Source: Flavobacteriales bacterium UBA2798
GTDB taxonomy: Bacteria > Bacteroidota > Bacteroidia > Flavobacteriales_D > UBA2798
Direction: 5' to 3'
NCBI GenBank assembly: GCA_002351955.1
Contig: DEHO01000041.1
Coordinates: forward strand, 19,292-35,507
Length of the DNA stretch: 16,216 nt
Made by a program: the position numbers and the translations under genes. Under the pieces are notes generated by a model that did no database searches, was not told where the DNA came from, and was given only the letters and a program-made list of their open reading frames with translations. Each line of letters begins with the position of its first letter. Position 1 is the first letter of the stretch. Below are positions 15,470 to 16,216 of this stretch, in pieces.

Positions 15470-15605
15470 CGCCGAACTGTTCAGTTAACCTATAAATGTG
15501 TATTATTTCACTTGATTATCTCACTTCCCTCAAAGAACTTTGCAGCACCCAAAGACGGTAGACCTCCGGGATTTTTAAAATCCCGGAGGTCTTAGGGGGC
15601 AGTTC
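15470..15605 (+). repeat. Intergenic repeat element, copy B
   Basis: It has the same block order and orientation as 10589-10739: CGCCGAACTGTTCAGT (15470-15485), CTTGATTAT, TTCCC, GAACTT.GC..CACCC, then the palindrome at 15560-15592. The 16-mer to palindrome distance is 74 bases here against 81 in copy A. An inverted pair GAACT (15535-15539) / AGTTC (15601-15605) encloses the palindrome. Confidence 0.75.
15560..15592. repeat. Perfect 16-bp-arm palindrome (copy B)
   Basis: Identical over all 33 bases to 10686-10718. In this place it lies downstream of the minus-strand gene that ends at 15621, so a secondary role in transcript end formation or mRNA protection is possible here, although there is no T-run. 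Confidence 0.9.
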
Positions 15606-15620
15606 AATTTCCTCAGGATA

Positions 15621-16216
15621 TTATTTTTTCCTGAACTCCGTTTTTTCAATATCATATTGCCGCCCAAAATCATCAATGTGAAAACTTAAGGAATAGTCTG
15701 CTAAGGGAATAAATTTTGAATGGCAGTACCAGTAATTGTATCCCACTGAGGCATCATGGTAATCTATTAGTAAATGTACTCCGGCAAAATTTGAATTTTT
15801 CGGTTCAATTATACGGCACAACCAGTATTCCAGATGTGGCTTACCTCCCATTCCGGGGTCTGAGTAAAAATCAATCTTTTCAATAACTACAATGCAAGAA
15901 TCAGAATGTAAATTGTTCTCCATAAATCGATTGATATCATCGTAGGCAATTATGGTATCACCTACGCCAAGTGTTTCAATTTGTCGGTGCTTAAAATTCA
16001 AATCATACCTGTTTCTCTTTGAATTTTTTGTTTCAGTCTGAGTAATTTCTGTTTGATAAGCATTTTCATCGTCCCATCCCTGGTCAGAAATACCGTTTAC
16101 CATTAAAGTAAAAATTCCTGAAAATAAAAGCATCAATGCCCCTGTAATGAGACTAACGGCCCGGACAGTACGATCAAAGCCTGCTACCCAAAACGAAAAA
16201 AGTCCATAACCCAGAT
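15621..16216 (-). CDS. Hypothetical membrane protein (5' partial)
   Basis: I do not recognise it. The frame has no stop up to the window edge, so the N-terminus lies outside; at least 197 residues are visible. The first visible part is hydrophobic (LGYGLFSFWVAGFD, then VSLITGALMLLFSGIFTLMV), consistent with the end of a multi-helix or anchored membrane domain. It is followed by an acidic, hydrophilic linker (SDQGWDDENAYQTEITQTE) and a soluble C-terminal region with strand-like stretches (GVGDTIIAYDDINRF, SDSCIVVIEKIDFY, GVHLLIDYHDASVGYNYWYC). The TTG/ATG pair at 16136/16133 could be taken as a start but would cut off part of the hydrophobic segment, so I do not favour it. The downstream neighbour is repeat copy B. 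Confidence 0.7.
   Translation of the reverse strand, partial: LGYGLFSFWVAGFDRTVRAVSLITGALMLLFSGIFTLMVNGISDQGWDDENAYQTEITQTETKNSKRNRYDLNFKHRQIETLGVGDTIIAYDDINRFMENNLHSDSCIVVIEKIDFYSDPGMGGKPHLEYWLCRIIEPKNSNFAGVHLLIDYHDASVGYNYWYCHSKFIPLADYSLSFHIDDFGRQYDIEKTEFRKK

Larger units (their letters stand above)
15272..15620. other. Intergenic region with repeat copy B, no gene seen
   Basis: This stretch separates two minus-strand genes. The part 15272-15469 should hold the promoter of the TPR gene, but I find no clear TAnnTTTG/TTTG pair on the minus strand. The part 15470-15605 is the second copy of the intergenic repeat. No open frame with coding character is visible. Confidence 0.6.

Overview
The window looks like chromosome of a member of the Bacteroidota, probably Flavobacteriales. 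Evidence: AT-rich coding sequence, two proteins with type IX secretion (T9SS) type A sorting domains, a SprB-type repeat, large PKD/Ig-like surface proteins, starts without Shine-Dalgarno sequences, and promoters of the TAnnTTTG type. A Crocinitomicaceae (Fluviicola-like) origin is only a guess from the style of the LRR protein.

Region 1 (1-9244, + strand) is one tightly packed operon entering from the left. It holds the 3' part of a T9SS-sorted beta-propeller/PKD/SprB-repeat surface protein, then an exported protein that looks like an outer-membrane barrel (4-bp overlap), then a 1577-residue exported protein (31-bp overlap). The third protein has a signal peptide, a TANFOR-like N-terminal region, one Fn3 domain, a zinc-protease-like HELGH...H / NIMDY pair, a hydrophobic stretch, and a C-terminal TNT-type (NAD+ glycohydrolase) toxin domain. 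This is the most interesting system here: an apparent polymorphic toxin on an exported scaffold, with a possible outer-membrane partner encoded just upstream.

Region 2 (9237-10514, - strand) runs towards the toxin and holds three small genes: a two-TM protein, a lipoprotein, and a 116-residue soluble protein whose stop codon lies inside the toxin's 3' end. The last is the best candidate for an immunity protein, although its orientation is unusual.

Region 3 (10589-12489): an intergenic repeat with a perfect 16-bp-arm palindrome, a TAnnTTTG promoter, and an LRR surface protein built from two related modules with a T9SS sorting domain, closed by a bidirectional terminator shared with the next gene.

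Region 4 (12522-15620, - strand): an AraC-family regulator with a near-perfect Bacteroidota promoter; a gene-free stretch with a 35-bp direct repeat, a hairpin and a nested palindromic insertion; and a TPR/transmembrane/coiled-coil sensor-like gene that is broken into three reading-frame pieces and ends inside the repeat. A second copy of the palindromic intergenic repeat follows.

Region 5 (15621-16216, - strand): the C-terminal part of an unrecognised membrane protein whose start lies beyond the window.
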